A DNA stretch of 64,000 nt. Source: Stigonema ocellatum SAG 48.90 = DSM 106950 (GTDB lineage Bacteria > Cyanobacteriota > Cyanobacteriia > Cyanobacteriales > Nostocaceae). The position numbers and the translations under genes are program-made. Location of the stretch: contig JADQBA010000006.1 of assembly GCA_016903675.1 (NCBI GenBank), positions 72,738 to 136,737 on the forward strand, given 5' to 3'. Positions 1 to 8,147 of the stretch are shown in pieces. Under the pieces are notes generated by a model, which was given only the letters and a program-made list of their open reading frames with translations, searched no databases and was not told the DNA's origin. Within the stretch, counting starts at the first letter, position 1. Each line of letters begins with the position of its first letter.

Positions 1-949
1 GTTTAAGAGCCTCCTGCGTCCGCTGACGTTCCTCGAGTTCTGACTGCAACTGCGCGTTGACACCGATCAATTCGCTTGTACGCTCTACAACTCTCATTTC
101 TAGCTCATCCTTAGCTTTTTGTAGCGCTGACTCAATCCGCTTGCGTGAGGTGATGTCAGTACGAATTGCTACATATTGATAGGGTTGAAGGTGATTATCT
201 AATAGCGGTACAATCGTCGTATCTACCCAGTAATAAGTTCCATCTTTGGCACGGTTTTTGATTTCGCCTTTCCAAACTTGCCCACTGGTAATAGTCTTCC
301 ACATCTGTTGAAAGAATGGAGTGGGGTGAGCACCAGAATTAATAATGCGGTGGTTTTGTCCCAAGAGTTCTGCTCTAGAATATTTTGAGATTTCGCAAAA
401 TTTATTGTTAACGTAAGTAATTGTTCCCTTGAGGTCAGTGATTGCTAGAATAGAAGACTGATCCAAGGCAAACTTAATGTCTGCCAGTTCTTTAAGTGAC
501 GCTTGCAGAATTTGCGAGGCTTGCTGACGTTCAATTGCCTCTTCTCGGAGTGCGGCTTGGGCCTGTACGCGTTCGCTCACATCCATAACAGCTCCAATCA
601 TGCGTACTGCAAGACCTGTCTCGTCATAAAAAAACCGACCTTTGCCCTCGACCCAGTGAATGCTACCATCAAGCCAGACAACTCGAAATTCATGGTGGTA
701 ATTCTGTCGTTTTTGACGCGCATAGTTCACCGCCAGTTTAACTCCTTCACGATCCATAGGGTGAACACAGGCGTCAAAAGCTTCGTAGGTTCGCTCAAAT
801 GTGCCCAGTTCTAAACCAAACAATTGTTCGTGAACACTAGACCAAGTAATTTCGTTAGTTAAAACGTTCCAGTCCCAGATGCCCACATGGGCAGCTTCTA
901 AGGCTAACCTCAGTTGCTGAACTTCATTTTCACAAGAATTTGTGATCAT
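1..949 (-). CDS. PAS-PAS sensor protein, partial (cut by window start)
   Basis: An open frame runs leftward from an ATG at 949 to base 1 without a stop, giving about 316 residues of the N-terminus. The first PAS domain (about residues 10-130) has a GIWDW motif and ends in DVSERVQAQ. The second PAS/PAC (about 155-275) has the ITDLKGTITYVNNKF signature and ends in TDITSRKR. A coiled coil with the VVERTSEL motif follows, which normally leads into a histidine kinase or another PAS. No membrane segment is visible, so it is probably a soluble sensor kinase. It lies downstream of, and on the same strand as, the multi-domain response regulator at 1188-2678, so the two may be partners. The output domain is outside the window, so calling it a kinase is an inference. 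Confidence 0.85.
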   Translation of the reverse strand, partial: MITNSCENEVQQLRLALEAAHVGIWDWNVLTNEITWSSVHEQLFGLELGTFERTYEAFDACVHPMDREGVKLAVNYARQKRQNYHHEFRVVWLDGSIHWVEGKGRFFYDETGLAVRMIGAVMDVSERVQAQAALREEAIERQQASQILQASLKELADIKFALDQSSILAITDLKGTITYVNNKFCEISKYSRAELLGQNHRIINSGAHPTPFFQQMWKTITSGQVWKGEIKNRAKDGTYYWVDTTIVPLLDNHLQPYQYVAIRTDITSRKRIESALQKAKDELEMRVVERTSELIGVNAQLQSELEERQRTQEALK

Positions 950-982
950 AAAATTTATTTTTAGTCAACAATTTGAAACAAT

Positions 983-1180
983 TACTTTACAAGGCTCTGC
1001 CTTGTAATGCTCTTTTTGGAGGCTCTGCAACCCGTCAAACCGGGAGGCAGCAGCCCTCCTTGATCTCATTCCCAGGCTCTGCCTGGGAACGAGGCAGGGC
1101 AAGAGTTGCCGATCGCATCTTAAAATTTCGCCCATAAGTCTTTATTCACATCTCACTGTCTTTGTCAATGCGTAAGTTCT
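983..1180. repeat. degenerate MITE-like repeat, related to the 13686 and 24214 copies
   Basis: The stretch contains the modules GGGAGGCAGCAGCCC, GATCTCATTCCCAGG, TTGTAATGCTC and a right end reading TCAATGCGTAAGT. All recur in the elements at 13686-13900 and 24214-24433, partly in the opposite orientation. The left terminal repeat is not recognisable. It lies directly downstream of the truncated regulator at 1188. Confidence 0.6.
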
Positions 1181-1187
1181 ATAAATG

Positions 1188-2678
1188 TTACGTCAGTTGA
1201 TCAATTTTAGCTAGACTCCGAAGCAGTTTGATTCGCTCCAAGCGATTGATAATGCGAGTTACCAGTTCTGGGCCCACAATGGGCTTGCTCACAAAGTCAT
1301 CTGCACCTACAGCAAACACCTGATTCACAGTGGCTGCATCTGTGTGAGCGGTTAAAAAAAGTATTGGTAATCCGCAAGTGCGCGGATCGGTTCGCACCAC
1401 CCGACACAGTTCAACTCCACTCAAATGCGGCATCTTAATGTCTAAAATTAGCAGATTCGGTGAAGATGCTTCTAGGGTTTCCCAGAAGTGCTGGGGATCG
1501 TTGAGGGTGATTACCTGAAGTCCCCAAGGTTCGAGTAAAGTTTGCAGAGTGGTCAAAACTAGAGGATCGTCGTCCACCACCATCACCACTGGTTCTGCAC
1601 CCGTATCAAATTTTTCATCCTTGTTGGTCTGGGTAGCTGAAAGTGGCACTTTGGGTGATTGCTCGATTTCTTCACGTAGTTCCAGCACTAATTTCCGCAG
1701 GTGTTTACCCTCTTTCTTTTCAACGGACTTACCAGTTTGCAACAAATGTTCAATTTTCCGCGCCAGTTGGGAGCCTTTGCTAAAACCAAAAGTGCCTAAC
1801 GAACCAGCCAGTGTGTGAGCTTGCTGTTCTGCTTGAGTATGTAGTTCCTGACTTAGTGCATCTTGCAAAGCATCTGTGGCTGCTTGTTCCAAGACCGACA
1901 CTTGCTGACTAATTTTTCCTTGAAATCGGTTCCAAACTCCACCCAATGCTGCCAATGTCTGCTGCTGAATTTCTTCCACACTAGAACTAAAGGATGCAAC
2001 GTCTTTATATGGTTTTAGGCGATACCCGATGCCATAAACAGTCTCTACTAAATCAGCAGGAGCTCCTGCTGATTTCAGTTTTTGTCGCAAACCTTTGATC
2101 TGAGTTCTGACTGCTTCTTCTCCTGGTATTTTATCAAACGACCAAAGGCGATCAAGAATTGCACTACAGCTAAACACCCGGCGAGAATTCCGCATAAACA
2201 GCTCGAGTAGAGCATACTCTTTAGCAGTTAAATGTACAAGATGAGTTCCGTAGTGTACCTGTATGCTACTGGGATCAAGGTGTAAGCTTCCCCACTCCAG
2301 CACTGGCTGTGTGTTTGAATTGCCTCGACGCAGTAAAGCACGCACGCGAGCGACTAATTCCTCTGTGTCGAAGGGCTTGACGAGATAATCATCTGCACCT
2401 GCGTCTAGCCCAATTGCTTTTTCGTGGCTGCTGTCTCGACCTGTGAGCAAGAGGATGGGAATTTTCAAGTCGTGCGATCGCAGTTTTCGGCAAAGGCTAA
2501 TGCCATCCAGCTTGGGCAACATAACATCAAGCATGATTAAGTCATAATCAAAGGCTTGTACTAAATCCCAAGCTAATTGACCGTCTCTGGCAACTTCAAC
2601 TGTATAATTTTGGTGTTCGAGGACTTTTGTGAGCGCTTTGGCAGTTAACTCGTCATCTTCTACAATCAAGATCTTCAT
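1188..2678 (-). CDS. Hybrid response regulator REC-wHTH-HPt-REC, GGDEF domain lost
   Basis: This 496-residue regulator has four visible modules. Residues 1-118 are a receiver with D8/D9, phosphoacceptor D51, T79 and K101. Residues about 125-225 are an OmpR-type winged helix (LTAKEYALLEL, ending VYGIGYRLKP). Residues about 235-345 are an HPt domain with H288 in an AHTLAGSLG context. Residues about 363-480 are a second receiver with VVDDDP and LLILDIKMP. The chain stops after LAKIDQLT, which is the usual beginning of a GGDEF domain (DxLTGLxNRR) in this family. It therefore looks like a diguanylate-cyclase-type regulator that lost its catalytic domain, with a repeat lying immediately beyond the stop. 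It can still be a phosphorelay transcription factor. The likely kinase partner is the PAS protein at 1-949. Confidence 0.9.
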   Translation of the reverse strand: MKILIVEDDELTAKALTKVLEHQNYTVEVARDGQLAWDLVQAFDYDLIMLDVMLPKLDGISLCRKLRSHDLKIPILLLTGRDSSHEKAIGLDAGADDYLVKPFDTEELVARVRALLRRGNSNTQPVLEWGSLHLDPSSIQVHYGTHLVHLTAKEYALLELFMRNSRRVFSCSAILDRLWSFDKIPGEEAVRTQIKGLRQKLKSAGAPADLVETVYGIGYRLKPYKDVASFSSSVEEIQQQTLAALGGVWNRFQGKISQQVSVLEQAATDALQDALSQELHTQAEQQAHTLAGSLGTFGFSKGSQLARKIEHLLQTGKSVEKKEGKHLRKLVLELREEIEQSPKVPLSATQTNKDEKFDTGAEPVVMVVDDDPLVLTTLQTLLEPWGLQVITLNDPQHFWETLEASSPNLLILDIKMPHLSGVELCRVVRTDPRTCGLPILFLTAHTDAATVNQVFAVGADDFVSKPIVGPELVTRIINRLERIKLLRSLAKIDQLT

Positions 2679-2899
2679 TGACCTTCATCTCCCTAATTCT
2701 TGCTTTTGACCTTTTTAAGAGTCTGCAATAATTTCTTTGCCGTGCATAGCTCTCAACAAAAGCGTACCACCCTCAGGCATTGCCGAAGGGAGTATTTATA
2801 CATAAGTTTATCAACAGCTCATACAGTTGTGTCGCATCTCCCAAAAGCGTCCACAGGTCAAATGCAGTTAGTAGGACAATTGGGGTGCGATCGCCCACA

Positions 2900-2953
2900 A
2901 GCCGCTGCTGTTTGCAAAAGCTGATGCCGTCAAGTTTTGGCAGCATCAAGCCA
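2900..2953 (-). pseudogene. Relic of a second receiver domain
   Basis: Read on the minus strand, this stretch encodes GLMLPKLDGISFCKQQR. That is nearly the segment after the phosphoacceptor in the regulator just downstream (DVMLPKLDGISLCRKL). Nothing receiver-like continues on either side. I read it as the remnant of a duplicated regulator. The rest of 2679-3036 shows no gene. Confidence 0.5.
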
Positions 2954-3036
2954 AGAGGCTGGGCAAGACTATTAGCTTAACAAGATTGCTATGCACATGA
3001 TGGTCAATGTGTAAAGTGTGTAAATCCTAGCCTATT

Positions 3037-3129
3037 TTACACTACCGCAGTTCCCCATAATAAAAGCAGCAGCAAGGCTGATAGCAAAGCTACAAGAAAT
3101 TTGCTTATTTTATTCAAATTCTTTTTCAT
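3037..3129 (-). CDS. Putative 30-residue single-span membrane peptide
   Basis: The small frame encodes a basic N-terminus (MKKNLNKISK), a continuous hydrophobic stretch of about 17 residues rich in Leu and Ala, and a short tail ending WGTAVV. A good ribosome binding site (AAGGAG) lies about 8 bases before the ATG. I do not recognise the family. The K-rich start followed by one hydrophobic helix is what a small membrane peptide would look like, but it could also be a signal-like leader or chance. It stands alone on the minus strand between repeats, and the upstream 40 bases are AT rich. Confidence 0.45.
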   Translation of the reverse strand: MKKNLNKISKFLVALLSALLLLLLWGTAVV

Positions 3130-3625
3130 TTTGTTTCTCCTTTGGAAAACCTGTGATCATTTTGGTAAAAATATTTTTTAACTCACCATATAGCACTCCA
3201 ATACTACGCTGGTTAAGATTTTTTTGATTTTAATTATGGTTGTAGAGACGCGATTAATCGCGTCTCTAGAAAGTTTCGCGATTAAGGTAATTATCTTAAA
3301 CGAGCAGTATTGTATAGCACTCTTGTTTAATTTGGGAAAATCATCGGCTTCAGAAACCGGGTAACTTTGGCGAAACCCGGTTTCTCTACGTTCAGACAGG
3401 GCTATTTCATTCTACACTCAATGCCAGGAACTCAAGTTCAAGCGAGAGAGCTACTGTCCATTTCAACGGACTAAAATTCCTGAAAGTTCTAGTCGGCGGT
3501 ATGCCGACTTCAGCTATTAGCCTAGGAATAAATTCCTAGGCATGTGGGTGGCTTTTCATCTCAAGAGGAGGCTACTTGCACAACAGTTGCATCTGCTGTA
3601 TTTGCATGAATCAGTCCTTGCAAAG
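3130..3625. other. Gene-free region with hairpin repeats
   Basis: No convincing coding frame is seen. At 3245-3268 there is a palindrome built on GAGACGCGATTAATCGCGTCTC, also present near 21720 and, with one change, near 53996. At 3487-3550 there is a two-hairpin cassette described separately. A short duplicated phrase on GAAACCGGGTAACTTTGGCGAAACCCGGTTTC (3353-3386) forms a further hairpin. Confidence 0.6.
3487..3550. repeat. Two-hairpin repeat cassette, copy 1
   Basis: Hairpin GTCGGCGGTATGCCGAC is followed by the linker TTCAGCTATTAGCC, a second hairpin around CCTAGGAATAAATTCCTAGG and the tail CATGTGGGTGGC. Related copies lie at 36374-36437 and 27848-27910. The stems differ in sequence between copies while pairing is kept in most of them. 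Confidence 0.65.
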
Positions 3626-4408
3626 TTAGAACTGAGCAAGGGGCATGATGGAGCACGTAATTGCTAACAACTCCTGCTTTTGTTCTGCGGCGGCGACTTC
3701 CAACCGCGTCTTTAACACTGAGTCAGGATTGAGACTAATTGAATCAATCCTCTGTTCAACCAAGAATCGAGCAAACTCTGGATAATCACTGGGTGCTTGA
3801 CCGCAAATCCCAATTTTACGTCCGTGCTGTCTGACTGTGCGGATCGCCTTAGCTATCATCCGTTTCACAGCTTCATTGCGTTCATCAAACAGATGCGCCA
3901 CAAACTCTGAATCCCGATCTAGTCCCAGCGTCAACTGAGTCAGGTCGTTTGAGCCAATGGAGAACCCGTCAAACACTTGGCTAAACTCGTCCGCAAGCTG
4001 CACGTTACTAGGTAACTCGCACATCACATAGACTTCCAAGCCCTTTTCGCCTTGCACCAAACCATTTTTCGCCATTTCGGTTAACACTCGCTGACCTTCT
4101 TCTGGAGTACGGCAAAATGGAACCATCAAAATCACGTTGGTTAAGCCCATGTCGTCACGTACCAGCTTCATTGCTTGACACTCCAAAGCAAAACCTTCCC
4201 GATAGCGCTCATCGTAGTAGCGAGAAGCACCACGCCAACCAATCATCGGATTTTCTTCCTTAGGTTCAAATTGTTTACCACCCAAGAGGTTGGCGTATTC
4301 ATTGCTCTTGAAGTCTGATAGACGCACTATTACAGGTTTGGGGTAGAATGCAGCCGCAATTGTACTGATACCCTGCGCTAACTTATCTACAAAGAATTGA
4401 GGATGTTT
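3626..4408 (-). pseudogene. ppsA: Phosphoenolpyruvate synthase, C-terminal fragment
   Basis: The fragment encodes about the last 240-260 residues of PEP synthase (usual length about 800), the PEP-utilising TIM-barrel domain. Visible signatures are KPVIVRLSDFKSNEYANLLGG, EENPMIGWRGASRYY, GSNDLTQLTLGLDRDS and GICGQAPSDYPEFARFLVE. Homology begins around 4399 (HPQFFVDKLAQG), and an in-frame TGA sits just upstream. The swivelling phosphohistidine domain and the ATP-binding domain are missing, so no functional enzyme can be made. An internal ATG at 4327 leaves a 233-codon open frame. The C-terminus ends in about 12 residues that look foreign to the family. This is one of several truncated genes in the 3-7 kb stretch. 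Confidence 0.85.
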
Positions 4409-4871
4409 TCAAAGTCCAAGCGTGATGTATCAATTACTTTTAGATAGAACTAAATCCCCCTGAACAAGGGGGACTTTGATTCCAGTTCCCCCCTTTTTAA
4501 GGTATAGGGGGGATCAATAAGTGCTTCGATACCGCCAACAAGACGCCAAAGCAAGCTATGGCTTTTTCTATTGCTTTCCTCACAAGTTTCTCAAATTGTT
4601 GCTACATAATTTGTACCAGCTAAGTAGGTCGGCGTGAATAATTAAAGGTTTGTAGTTGCGCTTCAGCGCCCTAGATATGAGCGCTGAAGCGCAACTACGA
4701 GCCCTTACTTGCATTCATATAGTTCCGTTTTTGTGTGCCGATCTACTTAGAATTCGCAGATCGACTGCAACGGTGCAAGCTAGACCACTTCCTAGTTTAG
4801 GCTGGGTATTGTGAGCTTTGTAGGAGTTGGGGTAATGATGGTAGTGATTTCTCCATTGAGCCAAGGAGGAT
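4409..4871. other. Gene-free region with hairpins
   Basis: No coding frame is supported. The region holds a hairpin-rich stretch at 4452-4513 (AATCCCCCTGAACAAGGGGGA and following C/G-runs), and the inverted-repeat element 4621-4749. Confidence 0.6.
4621..4749. repeat. 129-bp hairpin MITE, complete copy with terminal inverted repeats
   Basis: The ends read TAAGTAGGTCGGC and GCCGATCTACTTA, 12 of 13 complementary. Inside is a long stem, GTAGTTGCGCTTCAGCGC paired with GCGCTGAAGCGCAACTAC around CCTAGATATGA. The flank phrases AATAATTAAAGG and CATTCATATAGTTC are conserved. Related copies at 13943-14060 and 37668-37782 lack the left terminus. Confidence 0.75.
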
Positions 4872-5200
4872 ATGATGCACAAGAAAAATCCACATAATGG
4901 TTTGATTTTATGGGAAAAATGGGTGCTGGCGACTACTTTAGGCGAAGTCTTGGGTTTAAGTATTTTGGCTCTAGCCAGCACTGCTTTTCACGGCATGGTT
5001 GGGGAGATCAAAACTGACGCTATCTTACTTTTAATCGGCACGCTACAAGGGGTGGTACTGGGATTTTTCCAATGGTAAGCTCTACGGAGTTACATCCACA
5101 AAGCAGCTTGGTGGGTACTCGCAACAACACTTAGTATCGGCTCAATAATCCGGGGTAGCCGAAAAAATAAAAAGGTGAGCAAGGTGCACAAAACGTCATA
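4872..5200 (+). pseudogene. Small membrane protein gene interrupted by a stop
   Basis: The frame starting at 4872 gives a 68-residue product with two hydrophobic segments and stops at TAA 5076-5078, right after GVVLGFFQW. The same frame then continues for about 40 codons with SYIHKAAWWVLATTL. That echoes the earlier WVLATTLGEVLGLSI, so this looks like one longer protein of repeated membrane helices. Cyanobacteria have such hypothetical proteins, with an internal repeat of Trp-led helices after a QW motif. I infer a nonsense or small indel mutation. A product with an unknown role could still be made from the first half; the AGGAGG before the ATG is a good ribosome site. Confidence 0.5.
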
Positions 5201-5204
5201 GAAT

Positions 5205-6605
5205 ATGGCACATGACGCAAAATGGTATATTATGGCCATGCATAAAACTATCATAGCAGAAATCCAGGAAGCATTTGGCGGGTCGCTTGCCGCAATGGAT
5301 ATTCTCAATGTATCTGGTGTTGGTGATCTGGCATCGGTCTATGCTGCTACCGATTTGGCGATAGCATCCCTTGCATCTGCTGGAATGGCGGTTGCCGAAT
5401 TTATTGCCATACGCAGTGGCAAGATGCCGCTAATTCAGGTGGATCGACGGCTTGCATCCATGTGGTTTTCTACATCGTTACGTCCAATAGGGTGGCAGTT
5501 GCCTCCGCAATGGGATGCAGTGGCCGGTGATTATAAGGCAAGTGACAACTGGATAAGATTACACACCAATGCACCGCACCATCGCCGTGCTGCACTGCAA
5601 GTGCTTGGTTGTTCAGAAGATAGGGAAGCCGTAACGAAGGCTGTTGCGAGTTGGCAAGCAAATGAGCTTGAAGATGCAATAGTTTCTGCAAACGGTTGTG
5701 CCGCCGTTATGAGATCAGCAGAAGATTGGAGCATGCACGCTCAGGGGCGAGCGGTAGCCACTGAGCCGCTTATGCACATTTCTGCTACGGATTCCGCTCA
5801 TATGCCAAACTGGCTAATTCCGGCAGGGCGGCCTTTAGAAGGCATACGTGTACTTGACCTGACCAGAGTTCTTGCTGGCCCCGTTGCAACACGGTTTCTT
5901 GCCAGTTATGGGGCGCAAGTATTGCGTATTGATCCGATAGGATGGGAAGAACCAGGTGTTGTGCCGGAAGTGGTATTAGGCAAGCGCTGTGCCCGGCTTG
6001 ATCTAAAGAATGCCAACGGTATGGCCACACTGAAAAAACTGTTGGGTGATGCTGATGTAATTATCCATGGATACCGAACTGGCGCACTGGCACATCTTGG
6101 TCTTGACAGTGAAGAAAGACAAAAGTTGCGTCCTGGGCTGGTTGATATTTCACTCAATGCTTATGGCTGGAACGGGCCATGGAAATTGCGTAGGGGATTT
6201 GATAGCCTGGTACAGATGTCAAGCGGTATTGCACATACCGGGATGGTCAAAGCAAATAAAAACTGCCCATTTCCGTTGCCCGTGCAGGCAATAGATCATG
6301 CAACGGGGTATTTGCTTGCAGCAGCAGCGATACGAGGCTTAATTAGGCGTGTGACGAGCGGCCAAGGTATGGAAGTACGGGCTTCGCTTGCCAGAACAGC
6401 AGCAATACTTGCTTGTTATCCGGTTGAAAATGGTCTTGCTGCAAAGATTGAGGCGGAGAATAGGAATGATCTCGCTCCAGCCATCGAAGCTACCGCGTGG
6501 GGGGCGGCACAGCGTCTGAAACCACCTTTGGTTATAGAAGGTTGTCCGATGTATTGGGATTTACCGTCATCGCCGTTAGGTTCCTCATTGGCTGAATGGC
6601 TTTGA
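5205..6605 (+). CDS. CoA-transferase family III (CaiB/BaiF) protein
   Basis: The 466-residue product matches the formyl-CoA transferase/CaiB fold, which moves CoA between carboxylic acids. The clearest part is residues about 208-390: RPLEGIRVLDLTRVLAGPVATRFLASYGA, then RGFDSLVQMSSGIA, which contains the Asp expected to be catalytic in this family. The N-terminal 200 residues resemble the second half of the interlaced fold, so it is a full-length single-gene form. The acyl substrate cannot be told from sequence. Translation may start at the ATG at 5238 rather than 5205. No HIP1 site is seen in the gene, unlike its surroundings, and gene debris and a transposase tail flank it. Acquisition by transfer is plausible but inferred. 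Confidence 0.8.
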   Translation: MAHDAKWYIMAMHKTIIAEIQEAFGGSLAAMDILNVSGVGDLASVYAATDLAIASLASAGMAVAEFIAIRSGKMPLIQVDRRLASMWFSTSLRPIGWQLPPQWDAVAGDYKASDNWIRLHTNAPHHRRAALQVLGCSEDREAVTKAVASWQANELEDAIVSANGCAAVMRSAEDWSMHAQGRAVATEPLMHISATDSAHMPNWLIPAGRPLEGIRVLDLTRVLAGPVATRFLASYGAQVLRIDPIGWEEPGVVPEVVLGKRCARLDLKNANGMATLKKLLGDADVIIHGYRTGALAHLGLDSEERQKLRPGLVDISLNAYGWNGPWKLRRGFDSLVQMSSGIAHTGMVKANKNCPFPLPVQAIDHATGYLLAAAAIRGLIRRVTSGQGMEVRASLARTAAILACYPVENGLAAKIEAENRNDLAPAIEATAWGAAQRLKPPLVIEGCPMYWDLPSSPLGSSLAEWL

Positions 6606-6789
6606 TTTGCTCTCAATTTTGGCCTTAGCGTAGGATTCTGGGAATATTCTGCCATGACCCCTATTTGTACGACTATGCAAGCTGACTTCGTAAATGTCAG
6701 CTTGCCGCTGCGTAGCAAGCGTACCCAAATAATGTGTCTATCCGACATTCCGCACCCACGACTAACCAAAAGGATGAACAGAAGATTTT

Positions 6790-7053
6790 TCACGAATAAT
6801 AGTCGCCATCATTGGGGATGATTCTAGTCTGAGAAATGCGGTCGCGCACATACTCAAAAAAGCTGACTCCTAATTTACGAGTAGTAGCAACAAGAGACAT
6901 AAAAGTATCCCAAGCTTTAGTACCTTCCAATGTCTGAGTCGCATAACTAATATTGCGACGCTGCACCATTGTCCTAGCTGCTAATTCAGCCGGATTATTA
7001 TGCAGGGGTAATTCAGGATGCTCTAAGACCAAAAGCAACTCCGTTTTTTTCAA
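6790..7053 (-). pseudogene. Transposase C-terminal fragment (IS66-like)
   Basis: The 87-residue frame reads like the C-terminal end of an IS66-type DDE transposase: LEHPELPLHNNPAELAAR, RNISYATQTLEGTKAWDTFMSLVATTRK. The glutamate in NPAELAAR sits where the last catalytic residue would be. The upstream catalytic Asp residues and zinc domain are absent, because pfkA begins its 3' end only 7 bases away. It is a remnant, not an active element. The family assignment is moderately sure. Confidence 0.7.
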
Positions 7054-7059
7054 CGACTG

Positions 7060-8139
7060 CTAGACTGTTTCTCCAATATAAATACCTACAGAACTGGCAA
7101 CTTCGACAAGTTCACTATGCGGATCTACAGATAACGGACTTTTAGCCACAACCTCTTTCAGGGGAACAGCTACAGCTTGTCCATTTTGCCAAGCCACCAT
7201 TAAGCCATATTTTTCTTGCGCCACTAAATCAACTGCGGCTTTACCGAAAACTGTCGCCGTCAGACGATCCAAAGCGGATGGAATTCCACCACGTTGGATA
7301 TGTCCTAAAACAGAGACTCTCATGTCAATTTTTTTGGCACTACAATAATCAACTTGCTCAGCAATGTACTGACCCAGACCGCAGACAGGAGCATGACTGG
7401 ATTCAGCAGTCGTGCAACTAAAGGAATCGTTTGCTGTTTTAGCACCTTCTGCAACCACCATGATTGCAAATTTGCGCTGCCAGCGAACGCGCAGTTCTAC
7501 CAGATGTCTGCATATACTTGTGATTGAATAGGGAATTTCGGGAATCAAAATCACATCTGCACCACCTGCAATGCCAGAGTGCAGTGCTAAGTGACCAGCA
7601 GCGCGTCCCATAACTTCAACAACCATCACGCGGTCATGACTAGGAGCGGTAAAAGTGAGACGATTTAGAGCATCCACGATGGTACTGACAGCAGTATCAA
7701 ACCCAATGGCTCGTTCCGTAAGGGCAACGTCATTGTCAATTGTCTTTGGTATAGCGATTAAATTCCATTTGCCAAGGCTTGCAAGTTCATGAAGAATGGC
7801 AAGACTACCATCACCGCAGATGACAATTAGAGCATCTAATCCTAGAGCTTCATAACTAGCAATTATCTCACCAGCATGAGCTAAAGTATCTCCCTTGTTG
7901 ATGGTTCCTAAAATCGTTCCACCCATACTAAGTAACGGATCTATACCACGCAGATCCAAGCCATGCATATTGAGTGCGATCGCCTTGCGCTCAAGTAAAC
8001 CTTGGGTGGCGTAAGGAATGCCTAACACCTCCCAATTGTAAGTGAGCGTTGCATGGCTAATAACAGCCCGAATGACACAGTTAAGTCCTGGACAGTCACC
8101 ACCGCTGGTGAGAATGCCAATCCTTTTTTTATTGCCCAT
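7060..8139 (-). CDS. pfkA: 6-phosphofructokinase
   Basis: The enzyme phosphorylates fructose 6-phosphate in glycolysis in the cytosol. Family signatures are GILTSGGDCPGLNCVIRA near the N-terminus, CGDGS, PKTIDNDV with catalytic Asp residues, and EVMGRAAGHLALHSG. The residue equivalent to E. coli Gly104 is Gly, as in ATP-users. The residue equivalent to Gly124 is Lys, which is typical of PPi-users and a mixed clade, so the phosphoryl donor is not certain. I chose the ATG at 8139: it begins MGNKKRIGIL, has AAGGAAG upstream, and avoids the 40-base overlap with the next gene that a start at 8187 would cause. It is 359 residues. It lies 8 bases downstream of the DHOD-like gene and belongs to the nifJ-DHOD-pfkA set, which suggests a fermentative operon. 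Confidence 0.92.
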   Translation of the reverse strand: MGNKKRIGILTSGGDCPGLNCVIRAVISHATLTYNWEVLGIPYATQGLLERKAIALNMHGLDLRGIDPLLSMGGTILGTINKGDTLAHAGEIIASYEALGLDALIVICGDGSLAILHELASLGKWNLIAIPKTIDNDVALTERAIGFDTAVSTIVDALNRLTFTAPSHDRVMVVEVMGRAAGHLALHSGIAGGADVILIPEIPYSITSICRHLVELRVRWQRKFAIMVVAEGAKTANDSFSCTTAESSHAPVCGLGQYIAEQVDYCSAKKIDMRVSVLGHIQRGGIPSALDRLTATVFGKAAVDLVAQEKYGLMVAWQNGQAVAVPLKEVVAKSPLSVDPHSELVEVASSVGIYIGETV

Positions 8140-8147
8140 AACTTCCT

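Noticed and set aside
3487..3550. Riboswitch or structured RNA
   Set aside because: The two-hairpin cassette occurs at three unrelated places with diverging stems, so a mobile or repeat origin is more likely.
5470..6157. Four minus-strand frames within the CoA-transferase
   Set aside because: They are shadows of a gene with strong family motifs on the plus strand.
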